Shown here: positions 25,034 through 33,387 of the stretch, piece after piece
How positions within the stretch are numbered: position 1 is the stretch's first letter
Layout of the letters: the number at the start of each line of letters is the position of its first letter
NCBI RefSeq assembly: GCF_039537265.1
Contig: NZ_BAABAE010000002.1
Coordinates: forward strand, 248,001 to 312,000
DNA length: 64,000 nucleotides
Direction of reading: 5' to 3'
DNA from: Terrimesophilobacter bigeumensis
GTDB lineage: Bacteria > Actinomycetota > Actinomycetes > Actinomycetales > Microbacteriaceae
The notes under the pieces: generated by a model
The model's input: the letters and a program-made list of their open reading frames with translations, nothing else
Told to the model about the DNA's origin: nothing
The model's database searches: none
Position numbers and translations under genes: made by a program

Positions 25034-25974
25034 TGCGGGCCATCTCGGGCGTATGCCCGGTTCTCGAGACACCGTTCCACGAGGATGGGTCGGTCGACGA
25101 TGAGGGATTCGTCCGGATCGTCGACCACATGGTGGCTGCGGGTGTCCGGAATGTCATGTTTCCGGGGTTCGCCTCGGAGTTCCACAAGCTGAGTGACTCA
25201 GAACGCAGCCGCTTGACGACGATCCTCCTCAAACGAACCGCCGACGTGAAAGGCTTCGTCGCCGTCATCTCGATCCCGGATCATGCGACGACACTCGCGG
25301 TTGCGCGTGCGAAGGAGGCGGTCGCATCCGGAGCCCGGGCGCTCAACGTCCTCCCTCCTCACTTTCTCGGCCCTTCGCGCGGTGCCGTCCGTGAGCACCT
25401 GCTCGCGGTGCTCCGGGCTGTTGCCCCGACGCCCGTGGTGCTGCAGTACGCCCCGAGTCAGACCGGCACCGCGCTCGATGCCGACACGATTGCGGAGATT
25501 GCCCGTCTCGCGCCGAATCTGGTGCAGGTCAAGGTCGAATCGACTCCTCCTGGCGCCCTGATCACGGCCTTGTCCGCCACCGTTCCGCCCCTGGAGTCGC
25601 TCGTCGGATCTGCGGGGGTTCAGTTGCCGGATGCGCTGCGCCGCGGCGCGGTGGGCGTCGAACCCGGATGCTCGTTCGTCGAACTCTACCTCGAGGTCTG
25701 GCGATTGTGGCAGGACGGCCAGCAGGATGACGCCACTTGCCTGCACCAGAGGATGCTGCCGTATCTCTCCTACTGGATGCAGAGCAGCGAGCTCATCATC
25801 GCGGCGGAGAAGGAGATCTCGAGGAAGAGGGGGATCATCGACTCGAGTCACTGCCGTGCACCCGCCCACGAGCTCGACCCCGAGGAACGGGCCATGATCG
25901 ATCGGTTCCTCAGCGAGTTCGCTGAGTTCCTGAGTATCCCAGCGCCTGTGAGATCGCCCCGGCGACACGAGTGA
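25033..25974 (+). CDS. DapA-like class I aldolase/lyase
   Basis: A 313-residue member of the DHDPS/N-acetylneuraminate lyase superfamily. The Schiff-base lysine is K167 (LVQVKVEST) with the partner tyrosine Y139 (VVLQYAPSQTG). The usual GTTGE substrate loop reads FPGFASEF, so the substrate differs from DapA's. Members act as KDG aldolases, 4-hydroxy-2-oxoacid aldolases or dehydratases. In this operon it could cleave or dehydrate a keto acid from the sugar or from the side chain. Its last 65 bp overlap the convergent iclR gene. Confidence 0.85.
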   Translation: MRAISGVCPVLETPFHEDGSVDDEGFVRIVDHMVAAGVRNVMFPGFASEFHKLSDSERSRLTTILLKRTADVKGFVAVISIPDHATTLAVARAKEAVASGARALNVLPPHFLGPSRGAVREHLLAVLRAVAPTPVVLQYAPSQTGTALDADTIAEIARLAPNLVQVKVESTPPGALITALSATVPPLESLVGSAGVQLPDALRRGAVGVEPGCSFVELYLEVWRLWQDGQQDDATCLHQRMLPYLSYWMQSSELIIAAEKEISRKRGIIDSSHCRAPAHELDPEERAMIDRFLSEFAEFLSIPAPVRSPRRHE

Positions 25975-26722
25975 TCTCGTCGGCCATGTCGCTGCCGATG
26001 AGCGGCCGCGGCATGCTCTCGCGGAGGCCCGTCGCGCTGATGGCGGCGACGACCTCACCCGAGAAGTCGCGCAGGGGGGCTGCGATGCAGGCGACCTCGG
26101 GCTGCCGTTCGCCGTCCTCGATGCCGTAGCCCCTGCTCCGGATGTCGTAGAGCGCTTCGAGTAGACTCCCGACATCCGAGATCGTGTTGGGCGTCAGCTT
26201 CTCAAGACCCTCCTGGGTCGCCCATTTCGCGACATCCTCGAGGTTGCGGTGGGCGAGGAGGACCTTCCCGAGCCCCGTGCAGTGCGCGGGGAGGATGGCG
26301 CCCGCGCGCGCCTGCAGCAGCTTCGGCGAGTTCGGGCTGAGAACCCGCTCGAGGTACACGACCTGCCACTGCGCGAGTTTCGCCACCTGAACGTTGAGCT
26401 GGAGACTGTCCCGGAGTTCGACCAGGTAGGGAAGGCTGACGGTCCGGACTTCGAGCGATGCGCCAGCGGCGGCGCCGAGTTGGAAGCCCTTGAAGCCGAC
26501 CTTGTAGTAGTTGTTCTCGCGCTCGAGCCAGTTCGAGGCCTGCAGCGTTCGAACGAGTCGGTGGGCTGTCGGGCGCGGGAGGCCGACGCTCGCTGCGATC
26601 TCGGTGAGCGTGAGGGGGTTGGGGCTCGCGGCGACGGTGTCGAGAATGTCGAGCGTTCTCGCGGCCGCTACGACGAGGTAGCGGTCCTTGCCCGGTTCGG
26701 TCTCTTCGTCGGCGGTGTCCAC
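25910..26722 (-). CDS. IclR-family transcriptional regulator
   Basis: A 270-residue regulator. The N-terminal winged helix (about 20-80: LDTVAASPNPLTLTEIAASVGLPRPTAHRLVRTLQASNWLERE) is followed by the IclR effector domain (AHCTGLGKVLLAHRN; SRGYGIEDGERQPEVACIAAPLRDFSGEVVAAIS). IclR proteins sense aromatic, sugar-acid or acyl ligands. It faces the catabolic operon and ends inside its last gene. A palindrome 30 bp before its start resembles two sites at the operon promoter, so it probably controls both itself and the operon. Confidence 0.88.
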   Translation of the reverse strand: MDTADEETEPGKDRYLVVAAARTLDILDTVAASPNPLTLTEIAASVGLPRPTAHRLVRTLQASNWLERENNYYKVGFKGFQLGAAAGASLEVRTVSLPYLVELRDSLQLNVQVAKLAQWQVVYLERVLSPNSPKLLQARAGAILPAHCTGLGKVLLAHRNLEDVAKWATQEGLEKLTPNTISDVGSLLEALYDIRSRGYGIEDGERQPEVACIAAPLRDFSGEVVAAISATGLRESMPRPLIGSDMADEITRVAGAISQALGYSGTQRTR

Positions 26723-26751
26723 AACTCAAACATATGCCAGACGAACGTCGT

Positions 26752-26766
26752 GTTCACTAAGTGAGA
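26752..26766. promoter_or_regulatory. Candidate iclR operator
   Basis: GTTCACTAAGTGAGA contains the perfect inverted repeat TCAC-TAA-GTGA and lies 30 bp upstream of the iclR start. It shares the TTCAY/RTGR half-sites with the two palindromes at 16105-16139. Confidence 0.5.
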
Positions 26767-28494
26767 CTATTTGATGCTCGATTTTTCTCGGTAAACTCGT
26801 GACGCCAGCCTCTGTAGCTCAATGGAAGAGCAGTTCCGTCCTAAGGAAACGGTTGGGGGTTCGAGTCCCTCCAGGGGCACCAAAAGTTCGTCTTTAGAAC
26901 CCTCGACCAAGGAAATCTTGGCTGGGGGTTCTTTTTTATCTCCCGCGCTTGTGGCGGCTCGCGTACCCTCGGTGCTCAGAATCATTTCGAATGGCTCGGC
27001 AAGCTCCGTGCGGATTTCGCCACCCTGGTCGACGAGAATGCGCACGAATAGCGCCTGGTTGAACCTCCTGCGGATATCGTCCGGAGCTCTGCGATATGCC
27101 TCGGAGCAGTTCTGGAGCAGTTCCATCGCGCCGATAAGGTTGCTTTCCAACTCCGAGAACTTGATCGTCATGGCCGACAGGCGTTCGACGATTGACGAGA
27201 GCTGGAGTGAGATCCCACTCTGTTCTGCGGCGTACAGCTCGGCCGGCACGACGCCGTCCAAGTGGCCGTCGAGTAGCTTCTTGCTGCGTGCCTGAAGGCG
27301 TGCTTGCTCAAGCAGGAGGTCGTGTTGAAGTCGACGGGTCTGCTTCATCCCTTCTTCGAGTTCCTGCTTCAGAGTGACTTCGATCTGTGCTCTTAGCTCG
27401 GGGCTGAGGGCGATGGTCCGATAGTGATCCACGATCTTGTTCTCGACGAGAGCGATATTGACCGCAGGTTGTATGCATTCAGTTCGTTTCGCATGCCGTC
27501 CGCTGCAGATGAAGTACTCATAGACATTGCCGTGTCGATTGACTGCGTGATGCACGATCAGTCGGCTGCCGCAGTTGCCGCAGAACACGCTGCTCTTCAA
27601 GTAGTGGTGATGGGCGCGCACCTTCTCGCCGACCACGTGAGAAGCCATGACGTCTTGCACTTTCTGCCATATGACTGAGTTCACGATTGGTTCGTGGCGC
27701 CCCGCGTAGATCGCGCCCTGAAAGCGAACATCACCCTTGTAGTAGGGGTTCATGAAGATCTTGTGCAGTTGATTGGCTTGGATCGGCTTGCCCGGTCGAG
27801 CAGGAGTCGGTGACGAAATGAGGCCGCGGTCAGCGAGATCTTCGGCCAAGTCACGGATCGTCCAGTCGCCAGTTGCGTAAGTCTCAAAAGCCCACGCGAT
27901 TAGCTTGGCGCGCTGCTCGTCAATAACAATGGTGCGCACCTCGCGTCCCTCGGCATTGATCACGCCGGCGTTGCGATAACCAATGGGAGCTTTGCCAGGC
28001 GTGCCGCCCGTCTTGGCTTTCTGGTGCATTCCCTTGAGAACTTCGTTGGCGAGATTCCGAGAGTAGAACTCTGCGATCGACGACATGATCCCATGCAGCA
28101 GCATGCCGCTCGGTGTCTCGTCAATGTTCTCGGTGGCCGAGACCAGCCTCACTTGAGCCTTCTGCAGAGCGAGGTTGATCGTCACATCGTCCGCACGATT
28201 TCGGGCGAGACGATCGACCTTATGGACGATGCAGTAGGCGATGGGCTGTTCACGAACGAACTCGAGCATCTTCTGAAGCTCGGGCCGATCTGCGGACCGC
28301 GCGGACTCTCCTCTATCGACGAACTCTTCGACGATGTCCGCTCCTAAGGTCGCAGCAATACGTCGATTCGCTTCGCGCTGTGCGGGTATCGAGTAACCCT
28401 CTGGGTCCCCGTCTCGTTCGGCTTGCTCCTTCGTTGACACCCTCAAATAACTGACCGCGAGCGGTCGTGTTGATACCTCTGGTGCGATTGTCAT
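26767..28494 (-). CDS. Large serine recombinase (integrase)
   Basis: A 575-residue large serine recombinase. The N-terminal catalytic domain has the nucleophile S20 in SYLRVSTKEQ and active-site segments VHKVDRLARN and IAEFYSRNL. A recombinase domain follows, then a zinc ribbon (CGNCGSR ... C) and a coiled coil (about 375-450). It would integrate and excise the element. Residues about 538-563 are encoded antisense within the tRNA-Arg gene, so the C-terminal tail depends on the integration state. The start overlaps the Replic_Relax stop, suggesting co-transcription with the transfer genes. Confidence 0.9.
   Translation of the reverse strand: MTIAPEVSTRPLAVSYLRVSTKEQAERDGDPEGYSIPAQREANRRIAATLGADIVEEFVDRGESARSADRPELQKMLEFVREQPIAYCIVHKVDRLARNRADDVTINLALQKAQVRLVSATENIDETPSGMLLHGIMSSIAEFYSRNLANEVLKGMHQKAKTGGTPGKAPIGYRNAGVINAEGREVRTIVIDEQRAKLIAWAFETYATGDWTIRDLAEDLADRGLISSPTPARPGKPIQANQLHKIFMNPYYKGDVRFQGAIYAGRHEPIVNSVIWQKVQDVMASHVVGEKVRAHHHYLKSSVFCGNCGSRLIVHHAVNRHGNVYEYFICSGRHAKRTECIQPAVNIALVENKIVDHYRTIALSPELRAQIEVTLKQELEEGMKQTRRLQHDLLLEQARLQARSKKLLDGHLDGVVPAELYAAEQSGISLQLSSIVERLSAMTIKFSELESNLIGAMELLQNCSEAYRRAPDDIRRRFNQALFVRILVDQGGEIRTELAEPFEMILSTEGTRAATSAGDKKEPPAKISLVEGSKDELLVPLEGLEPPTVSLGRNCSSIELQRLASRVYREKSSIK
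26808..26882 (+). tRNA. tRNA-Arg (anticodon CCU)
   Basis: A 75-nt cloverleaf including the encoded CCA: acceptor GCCTCTG/CAGGGGC, D arm GCTC/GAGC, anticodon loop with U33 and anticodon CCT at 26840-26842, and the T loop TTCGAGT. The top pair of the anticodon stem is a G-A mismatch (26833/26849), possibly because the 3' part was supplied by the mobile element. It reads AGG, is followed by a strong terminator, and serves as the attachment site of the element. Confidence 0.92.
26897..26937 (+). terminator. Terminator of the tRNA-Arg gene
   Basis: A long stem (GAACCC..CCAAG pairing with CTTGG..GGGTTC, with an inner 4-nt bulge region) and a GAAAT loop, followed by six Ts. It ends the tRNA transcript, yet on the other strand lies inside the integrase reading frame. 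Confidence 0.85.
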
Positions 28495-29453
28495 TCGCGC
28501 GCCTCCCTTCCTCTAGTCGCCAGACTCGGGGCGGTGTTTGCGCCTCCCTCGGATTGGCCTCCTGAAGATAGCTCCGTTGCCCGAAACAGTCCAGACGTTT
28601 GGTGTTGCGGAATTGTCTTCACTCGGGGCACGTCAGGAGTCGCCTTGCCTGTGATGAACGGGAGAAAATCTCCTGGTGCGTAGGCGCTGAAAAGACGCTC
28701 GTCGAGTCGTTTGTCTGACTCGATCGCGGACTGCATGTTTGACCGGCGGCGAGCATCCACCATTAGCCAGACGACCTTCGGAAAGACACCTGAGGCGTGT
28801 TGTTCGCGCCCGCTCTCGAAATAGCGCTGGTAGGTCTGGCACTTGTTCAGCACGGTCGGAAGAGATTCGGTTCCATTGTCGATCTCGATGAACCAGTGGT
28901 CTTCGAAGGCCCCGATTGCCGTGATCGCGTGGAGGTCTGGTTTGAGCACCTGGGTCATCCCGCCCCGGCTTACGAAGGTGCGCCAGTTTGTGGGTTCGGT
29001 TGTCACTTCGACGAGCTCAAGCTCGTCCCGGTGGCCAGCTTCTTCGAGCATCACGCGGGTCTCTGCGACGGCCAGAGTATGAGCGAGGAAGAGTGGTGAT
29101 GGGTCGAAGGTGCGCTGGCGCTTGGTGCCTTTGCTGGTGTTATTGGCGCGCAGAAGGCGGTCGCCTGCGTCATCAATGCCCCAAATGTACGACCCGGAAC
29201 CTGCGTGGATGCCGCCGATCTGTCTGCCCAGTTTGAAGATGAGCGCCCGCAACTCCAGCCGAGTCAACACGCGAATGCATGCGCGAATTGCAGCGCCAGG
29301 AGATGCGTGATCCCAAAATAGCAACCGCTGAATCTGCTTGGTCGTGAGGAACCTGTGCTCTCGGATCAGGCGAAGGATGTCCATATCCCTCGGAGTCACC
29401 ATCGACTGCAGGGTCGCAATGCTCATTGTTCCGAGGCGGTTATTCGGCGTCAC
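28491..29453 (-). CDS. Replication-relaxation family protein (Replic_Relax)
   Basis: A 320-residue protein. The N-terminal winged-helix segment is TPRDMDILRLIREHRFLTTKQIQRLLFWD; the central part has LAHTLAVAETRVML, KPDLHAI and HWFIEIDNGTESLPTVLNKCQTYQRYFESG, the family's nuclease-like core. Replic_Relax proteins of actinobacterial plasmids and integrative elements are believed to start replication or transfer. The GTG at 29453 follows GGAGG by 8 bp. A perfect 12-bp inverted repeat lies 24 bp upstream and the conjugative ATPase gene precedes it. Confidence 0.8.
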   Translation of the reverse strand: MTPNNRLGTMSIATLQSMVTPRDMDILRLIREHRFLTTKQIQRLLFWDHASPGAAIRACIRVLTRLELRALIFKLGRQIGGIHAGSGSYIWGIDDAGDRLLRANNTSKGTKRQRTFDPSPLFLAHTLAVAETRVMLEEAGHRDELELVEVTTEPTNWRTFVSRGGMTQVLKPDLHAITAIGAFEDHWFIEIDNGTESLPTVLNKCQTYQRYFESGREQHASGVFPKVVWLMVDARRRSNMQSAIESDKRLDERLFSAYAPGDFLPFITGKATPDVPRVKTIPQHQTSGLFRATELSSGGQSEGGANTAPSLATRGREARE

Positions 29454-29476
29454 GATCGTCGCCTCCGATTTGCTGG

Positions 29477-29504
29477 GACTAACACCCGGAATCGGGTGTT
29501 AGTC
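29477..29504. other. Perfect inverted repeat, candidate oriT
   Basis: A 12-bp perfect inverted repeat (GACTAACACCCG and CGGGTGTTAGTC) with a GAAT loop, in the 157-bp gap between the ATPase and Replic_Relax genes. No T-run follows, so it is not a simple terminator. Its place beside the putative relaxase gene suits an origin of transfer or replication; an RNA-level or repressor site is possible. Confidence 0.5.
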
Positions 29505-29610
29505 GACTCCCGAAACGGCAGATATTCCGCCAAAGACGCCGAGCGCCGGGCCGAGTTCGACGATGCGAACGGATACCCGGCAGGACGGTCAAACAATCGA
29601 AGCTGGTCTG

Positions 29611-31770
29611 TCATGAGGTACGCCGTCTCCGCCGACCGATCGGCTCGTCCGAAGGTTTCCGCTTGGCGTTCTGGGATGCCGGTGCAGACGACTCGTTCGT
29701 TGGTTCCGGCTCGCGTCCATAGCGTGCCTGGCTGGTGGCAATGATTTCGATCGGGCTCGAAGTCGCTGCTGGTGGTGGTGCGGTCTGGCCGGAAACCCAA
29801 CCGAGGTGTCGCCTATTTCGCATCAGCGACGCGTAGATGCCGTACTGCGGCAGAGTCATGAAATCTTCGGCGATCAGATCTGGTGCCATCGCTGCGACCT
29901 CGCGAGCGTCTTTCACGCCGAGTCCGAAGATGATCTTATTCAGCGCGTTGGCGTCGAGGGCATTCTTTGTATCGGTCGGAAGCTGGTCTCGGAACTGGTG
30001 AGCGAGGTTCCAGGCGACGCCGAGCGAGCGCGAACGGGCGAGCGCATCGGACAGATCATTGCCACCGAGATGGATGAACTCCTGCAGCTCATCAACGTAA
30101 ATGGAGACTGGTGGGCGCTGCGACTTGGACTGCGCCGCTCGGCCAAGCGTGAGTTGCCAGAGCTGCGAGACCAACAATGATCCCAGTAGCCGCGCGGCAT
30201 CGTTGCCCAAGATGCCAGTGTTAAGGGGTACAAGCAAGACCTTGTGCTTGGTGAAGACCTCCTCAAGCTGGAACTTCGGTTCGCTCTGATCCAGTACCCT
30301 CTTGAGGCTCGGGCGCAGCAGAAACTGACGTAGCCGAGACAGGACAGGACCGGCAAACTGAGCTTGCTGGCGCTCCGACATCTCGCCGTAATCAGCCCAC
30401 AGAGACTCAAGGCCATCCGGATCGCTGAGGCCGCCGATCAACGTTGACCGGAACCGCGCATCAGCCAGCAGTCGAGGAAGCCACGTCAAGGTTGCACTCG
30501 GATGGTTCGCGAGGGTGAGGATCGAGGCGTGCACCATCTCGCTGGTTCGTGGCCCGAAGGAACTCGGGAACAGATCACGGAAGATCGTCACAACGCTGTC
30601 GGCAATCAGTTCGGCACTGGTGCCTGGCACGCGGAGCGGGTTCAGCCCGACCGGGACCGGGTCTGTCGGGTCGAGTACGGCGACGTCTCCTCGACGCGAT
30701 TGCGGGATGCGTTCGAGAATGTCTTGAACGAGATCGCCTTTCGGATCGATCACTACGAGTCCACGTCCGGCTTTCAGGTCGGCAACGATCAGGTTGAGCA
30801 TCGCGGTCGACTTGCCCGAACCGGTCGGCCCGAGAATGACGGAGTGAAAGAGGTTGTCTTCGATGCTCAGACCAAGCGGCTGAACCTTGCCGGGCGCGGT
30901 GGTCTTGGCGAAGACACGGACCTTCTCAATGTCAGTACCGGATAGCCGGAGTGCTTTGGGGTGTGCTGCAGGAAGTCCGGGTAGATCGTCGGCCTCGAGC
31001 GGCCACGCAATCAGACTGAGTACTTCGTCGGCGCTCAGGCGCAGCGGCGCCCAGAACGGAACCAGCGCCCGATCGAGCGAGTCGCCAGAGTCTTTGACAA
31101 AATCGATGCGCACACCTGGGGCTTGCAGAGTGCGAAGTGCCGCGAGGATTCCTTGCATGATCGTGACGCGACGCGCCTCAGACTTCGCGGTCGCCGCCAG
31201 TCGGACGACCGCCTCGAAACCGGGCTGATTGGCTTTGTCGCGCATCCGCCCAGCGAGCTCACTCGACGCCGGCCGCCCACCGCTCGCGAGAACTTCAAAC
31301 CACGACTGCGTAGGGTCCGCGGGCTGGGCTTGAAGCGTCTGGGGCGAGCGACCTCGTGACAGTACGACTTGGAGCACCGCGTGCTCTTCACGGAAATGCG
31401 CTTCGGTGAGAGCGGCGAGGAGGGTTCGCGCCGCGTGCGGGGCGTTGTCGGCGGCGAGGTGCAGTTGCTGGCCCTTCACCTGAAGGCGGGCGCTGCGGGC
31501 CACCTGTGGCCGGGCGTCGCCCTCGGCGCTGGTTGCCGTGCCGGGCACCAACCCCTCGATGGCGCGGGTGACGGCTTTCACCTGGTGGGCAGGAGTCCCG
31601 ACCATGTGCGTGACTGTTCCCTCTGAAACACGAACCTCCCAGATGATCGGCTGCCGAGTCAGATCTGAGGCCCAGCGACGTAGTAAACCTGAGGCGAGCT
31701 GGCCGTCGAGCGGGACGGGCCAATGTACCTGCTGCCAGATCAGCTCCCGACTTGGCTCAGGAGGTCTCAT
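29611..31770 (-). CDS. Conjugative-transfer ATPase (TraD/VirD4-HerA type)
   Basis: A 719-residue P-loop ATPase. Walker A is GPTGSGKSTAM (about residue 315 onward) and Walker B is in the VSIYVDELQEFI segment; GLVVIDPKGDLVQDIL is characteristic of coupling-protein and HerA/FtsK-like DNA translocases. About 300 residues precede the ATPase domain; no clear membrane anchor is seen. It should couple DNA to a secretion channel or pump DNA during mobilization. The ATG at 31770 overlaps the upstream 68-aa gene by 14 bp and starts at MRPPEPSRELIW; an earlier in-frame ATG has no support. Confidence 0.85.
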   Translation of the reverse strand: MRPPEPSRELIWQQVHWPVPLDGQLASGLLRRWASDLTRQPIIWEVRVSEGTVTHMVGTPAHQVKAVTRAIEGLVPGTATSAEGDARPQVARSARLQVKGQQLHLAADNAPHAARTLLAALTEAHFREEHAVLQVVLSRGRSPQTLQAQPADPTQSWFEVLASGGRPASSELAGRMRDKANQPGFEAVVRLAATAKSEARRVTIMQGILAALRTLQAPGVRIDFVKDSGDSLDRALVPFWAPLRLSADEVLSLIAWPLEADDLPGLPAAHPKALRLSGTDIEKVRVFAKTTAPGKVQPLGLSIEDNLFHSVILGPTGSGKSTAMLNLIVADLKAGRGLVVIDPKGDLVQDILERIPQSRRGDVAVLDPTDPVPVGLNPLRVPGTSAELIADSVVTIFRDLFPSSFGPRTSEMVHASILTLANHPSATLTWLPRLLADARFRSTLIGGLSDPDGLESLWADYGEMSERQQAQFAGPVLSRLRQFLLRPSLKRVLDQSEPKFQLEEVFTKHKVLLVPLNTGILGNDAARLLGSLLVSQLWQLTLGRAAQSKSQRPPVSIYVDELQEFIHLGGNDLSDALARSRSLGVAWNLAHQFRDQLPTDTKNALDANALNKIIFGLGVKDAREVAAMAPDLIAEDFMTLPQYGIYASLMRNRRHLGWVSGQTAPPPAATSSPIEIIATSQARYGREPEPTNESSAPASQNAKRKPSDEPIGRRRRRTS

Positions 31771-31963
31771 CGATGTCCTCCATGCCGGACTTGCCAGTGG
31801 CTCGTTCGACTTGGGCCTGCGCTTGGGCTTCGGCATCAGCTTGAGCGAGCGCCAATAGTGCTCGACTGAGCTTCCGAAGATCCGGTGGGTCACGACGAAC
31901 AGTCCGTACCGAGATACGGCGCTCGTAGGAACGTTTCGATTGTTGACGTTTTCGAATAGTCAT
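31757..31963 (-). CDS. Small basic protein upstream of transfer ATPase
   Basis: A 68-residue protein with a strongly basic N-terminal half (TIRKRQQSKRSYERR...) and a helical, Ala/Gln-rich second half (ALLALAQADAEAQAQAQVE). It overlaps the ATPase start by 14 bp, so the two are translationally coupled. It could be a DNA-binding accessory of the transfer complex, but no family is recognised. Confidence 0.6.
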   Translation of the reverse strand: MTIRKRQQSKRSYERRISVRTVRRDPPDLRKLSRALLALAQADAEAQAQAQVERATGKSGMEDIDETS

Positions 31964-32132
31964 GACTGGCTCCCATGGGATCCAGCGAGGCCCACCCCTA
32001 CGCGAGGTCCCTCACGCCTTGTATTACAACTTTTCAAAATAATGTCAATATCCACATGGCCGCTTGCGCAAGCGATCAGGCAGGCGCGACTTCGAGAGTT
32101 CGAGAGACAAATGTCTGGCTGTGATGACGCCT

Positions 32133-32324
32133 TCACCAGCGTCCTCGACGCAGACGAATCCAGAACGTGACGCCGCCGATCAACAATACGATCATCGCGC
32201 CACCCAGTAGCCACGGCCAGATCGACTCGATGAGCTTCACACAAAACCACAGCACTAAGCACACGCCGAACAGTAGGAGCACTGCATTCCAGGCGGTGCG
32301 CGCTGGCCCGGTCGGTTCGGGCAT
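32133..32324 (-). CDS. Small membrane protein of the element
   Basis: A 63-residue protein with two hydrophobic helices (about 13-31 and 36-56) and a basic C-terminus (RLRRGRW), hence cytoplasmic ends. It lies 2 bp downstream of the MT-A70 gene, so they are probably co-transcribed. Function unknown; small two-TM proteins are frequent in conjugative modules. Confidence 0.6.
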   Translation of the reverse strand: MPEPTGPARTAWNAVLLLFGVCLVLWFCVKLIESIWPWLLGGAMIVLLIGGVTFWIRLRRGRW

Positions 32325-32326
32325 CT

Positions 32327-32881
32327 TTATGCCACATCCGTTTCACTCCTTGTGGCGGGCGAATCGGGAACTGGCCACCCGGGCAGATCCACGTCTGATG
32401 CAATTTCGTCGCCCCATACTGCCCAGCCGTGACGAGGCCGACGCGCGAAGATCTCGAGGTACGGCCCGGGAGAGACGCGCTCAAAAATTTCATGAGCTTC
32501 CTCGGGTTTGTGGGAGTGGTCCTGGATCGGGGCGAACAACCATGTACCCTGGCCCTTGAATTTCACAGGGGCTTTGCCCCGAGTGCCGAGCATCACATGC
32601 TCGGTCATGTTGCGGAGATACGGACCCAGACCGATCCTCGGCTTGATCCACGTCAAGATTGATCGGTACTGAAAGCCCCACGCTTCGAGCACCTCTTGCC
32701 CGATGGGGACAGTCGCGTTAGTCACCCAAAGCCAGCAGTGCGCGTCGTCAGTGGTGATGTCGCGGATCGCGGGTCCCATGCTCTTGATGGCCTCCAGAGA
32801 CATGGTGTCGTAGTGCTTTTCTCCGGATTGGCCCATCCAGGGCGGATCTGCGACCAGCGTTGAATATTTTGGTTGCGTCAT
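32327..32881 (-). CDS. MT-A70 family adenine methyltransferase
   Basis: A 184-residue methyltransferase of the MT-A70 family with the catalytic DPPW motif at residues 12-15 (VADPPWMGQSG) and the conserved core WLWVTNATVPIGQEVLEAWGF...WIKPRIGLG...EHVMLGTRG. Bacterial members usually methylate adenine N6 in DNA. No cognate nuclease is adjacent, so it is an orphan methylase, typical cargo of phages and mobile elements and perhaps protective against host restriction. Confidence 0.88.
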   Translation of the reverse strand: MTQPKYSTLVADPPWMGQSGEKHYDTMSLEAIKSMGPAIRDITTDDAHCWLWVTNATVPIGQEVLEAWGFQYRSILTWIKPRIGLGPYLRNMTEHVMLGTRGKAPVKFKGQGTWLFAPIQDHSHKPEEAHEIFERVSPGPYLEIFARRPRHGWAVWGDEIASDVDLPGWPVPDSPATRSETDVA

Positions 32882-32974
32882 TGAAGTTCCTCTTTTCTGC
32901 TGTCGGTCTTAGATCGCGCAGCTCTCGCCGTGCTCACAGCTCCCTGAGTGAAGAGCAGGTGCATCTGGCCAGCA

Positions 32975-33012
32975 ACTGTCCGATCGCTTCGGGTTTGGAG
33001 CGATCGGACAGT
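32975..33012. repeat. 14-bp perfect inverted repeat
   Basis: ACTGTCCGATCGCT and AGCGATCGGACAGT flank a 10-nt loop in the 188-bp gap between two minus-strand genes, upstream of the MT-A70 methylase. The 15-bp sequence CAACTGTCCGATCGC recurs at 39231-39245, upstream of the zinc-ribbon/RX4H gene. No T-run follows. It may be a regulator site, a replication or transfer signal, or a transcript-end hairpin. Confidence 0.6.
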
Positions 33013-33069
33013 CACGCCTCGGATGACGTCATGCCAGATATGGCGGCGATTATGGTTGTTGTTGTTTCG

Positions 33070-33348
33070 TCAACGAGGGGGAAGAAATTCATCTCGCGAA
33101 GCGAGGTAGGACTCGCGAATGAGCGCCTTCCGTGCCTCATGTGCTTCGGCCCCCAGCTGTGACGCGAGGCTGTAGATCGCGGCCCGTAGCTCTGCTTGCT
33201 TGCGGTCAAGCTCCGCCTCGATTCGTGCCCGCTTGTTGGCGCGATGACGATGCACCTTGTTCACGATCCAGGCGCTCACTTCAACCGCGCCTTGGATGAG
33301 CAGTGCCGCCAGCACAAACGACACCAATAGCAGCAGCATGATTTCCAT
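33070..33348 (-). CDS. Small membrane-anchored coiled-coil protein
   Basis: A 92-residue protein: one N-terminal transmembrane helix (LLLLVSFVLAALLIQGAVEVS), then a basic stretch (NKVHRHRANKRARIE) and a long amphipathic helix (ELDRKQAELRAAIYSLASQL...). It would sit on the inner face of the membrane. Part of the run of minus-strand genes of the element. No family recognised. Confidence 0.55.
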   Translation of the reverse strand: MEIMLLLLVSFVLAALLIQGAVEVSAWIVNKVHRHRANKRARIEAELDRKQAELRAAIYSLASQLGAEAHEARKALIRESYLASRDEFLPPR

Positions 33349-33387
33349 GGCTCACCACCGCTGGATGGCCGCTGCTGCGCCCATGGC

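Noticed and set aside
32133..33348. Small element genes as parts of a full type IV secretion system
   Set aside because: Only short membrane proteins are present; no VirB4-like ATPase, VirB6-like or lytic transglycosylase gene could be seen, so self-transmission is not supported.
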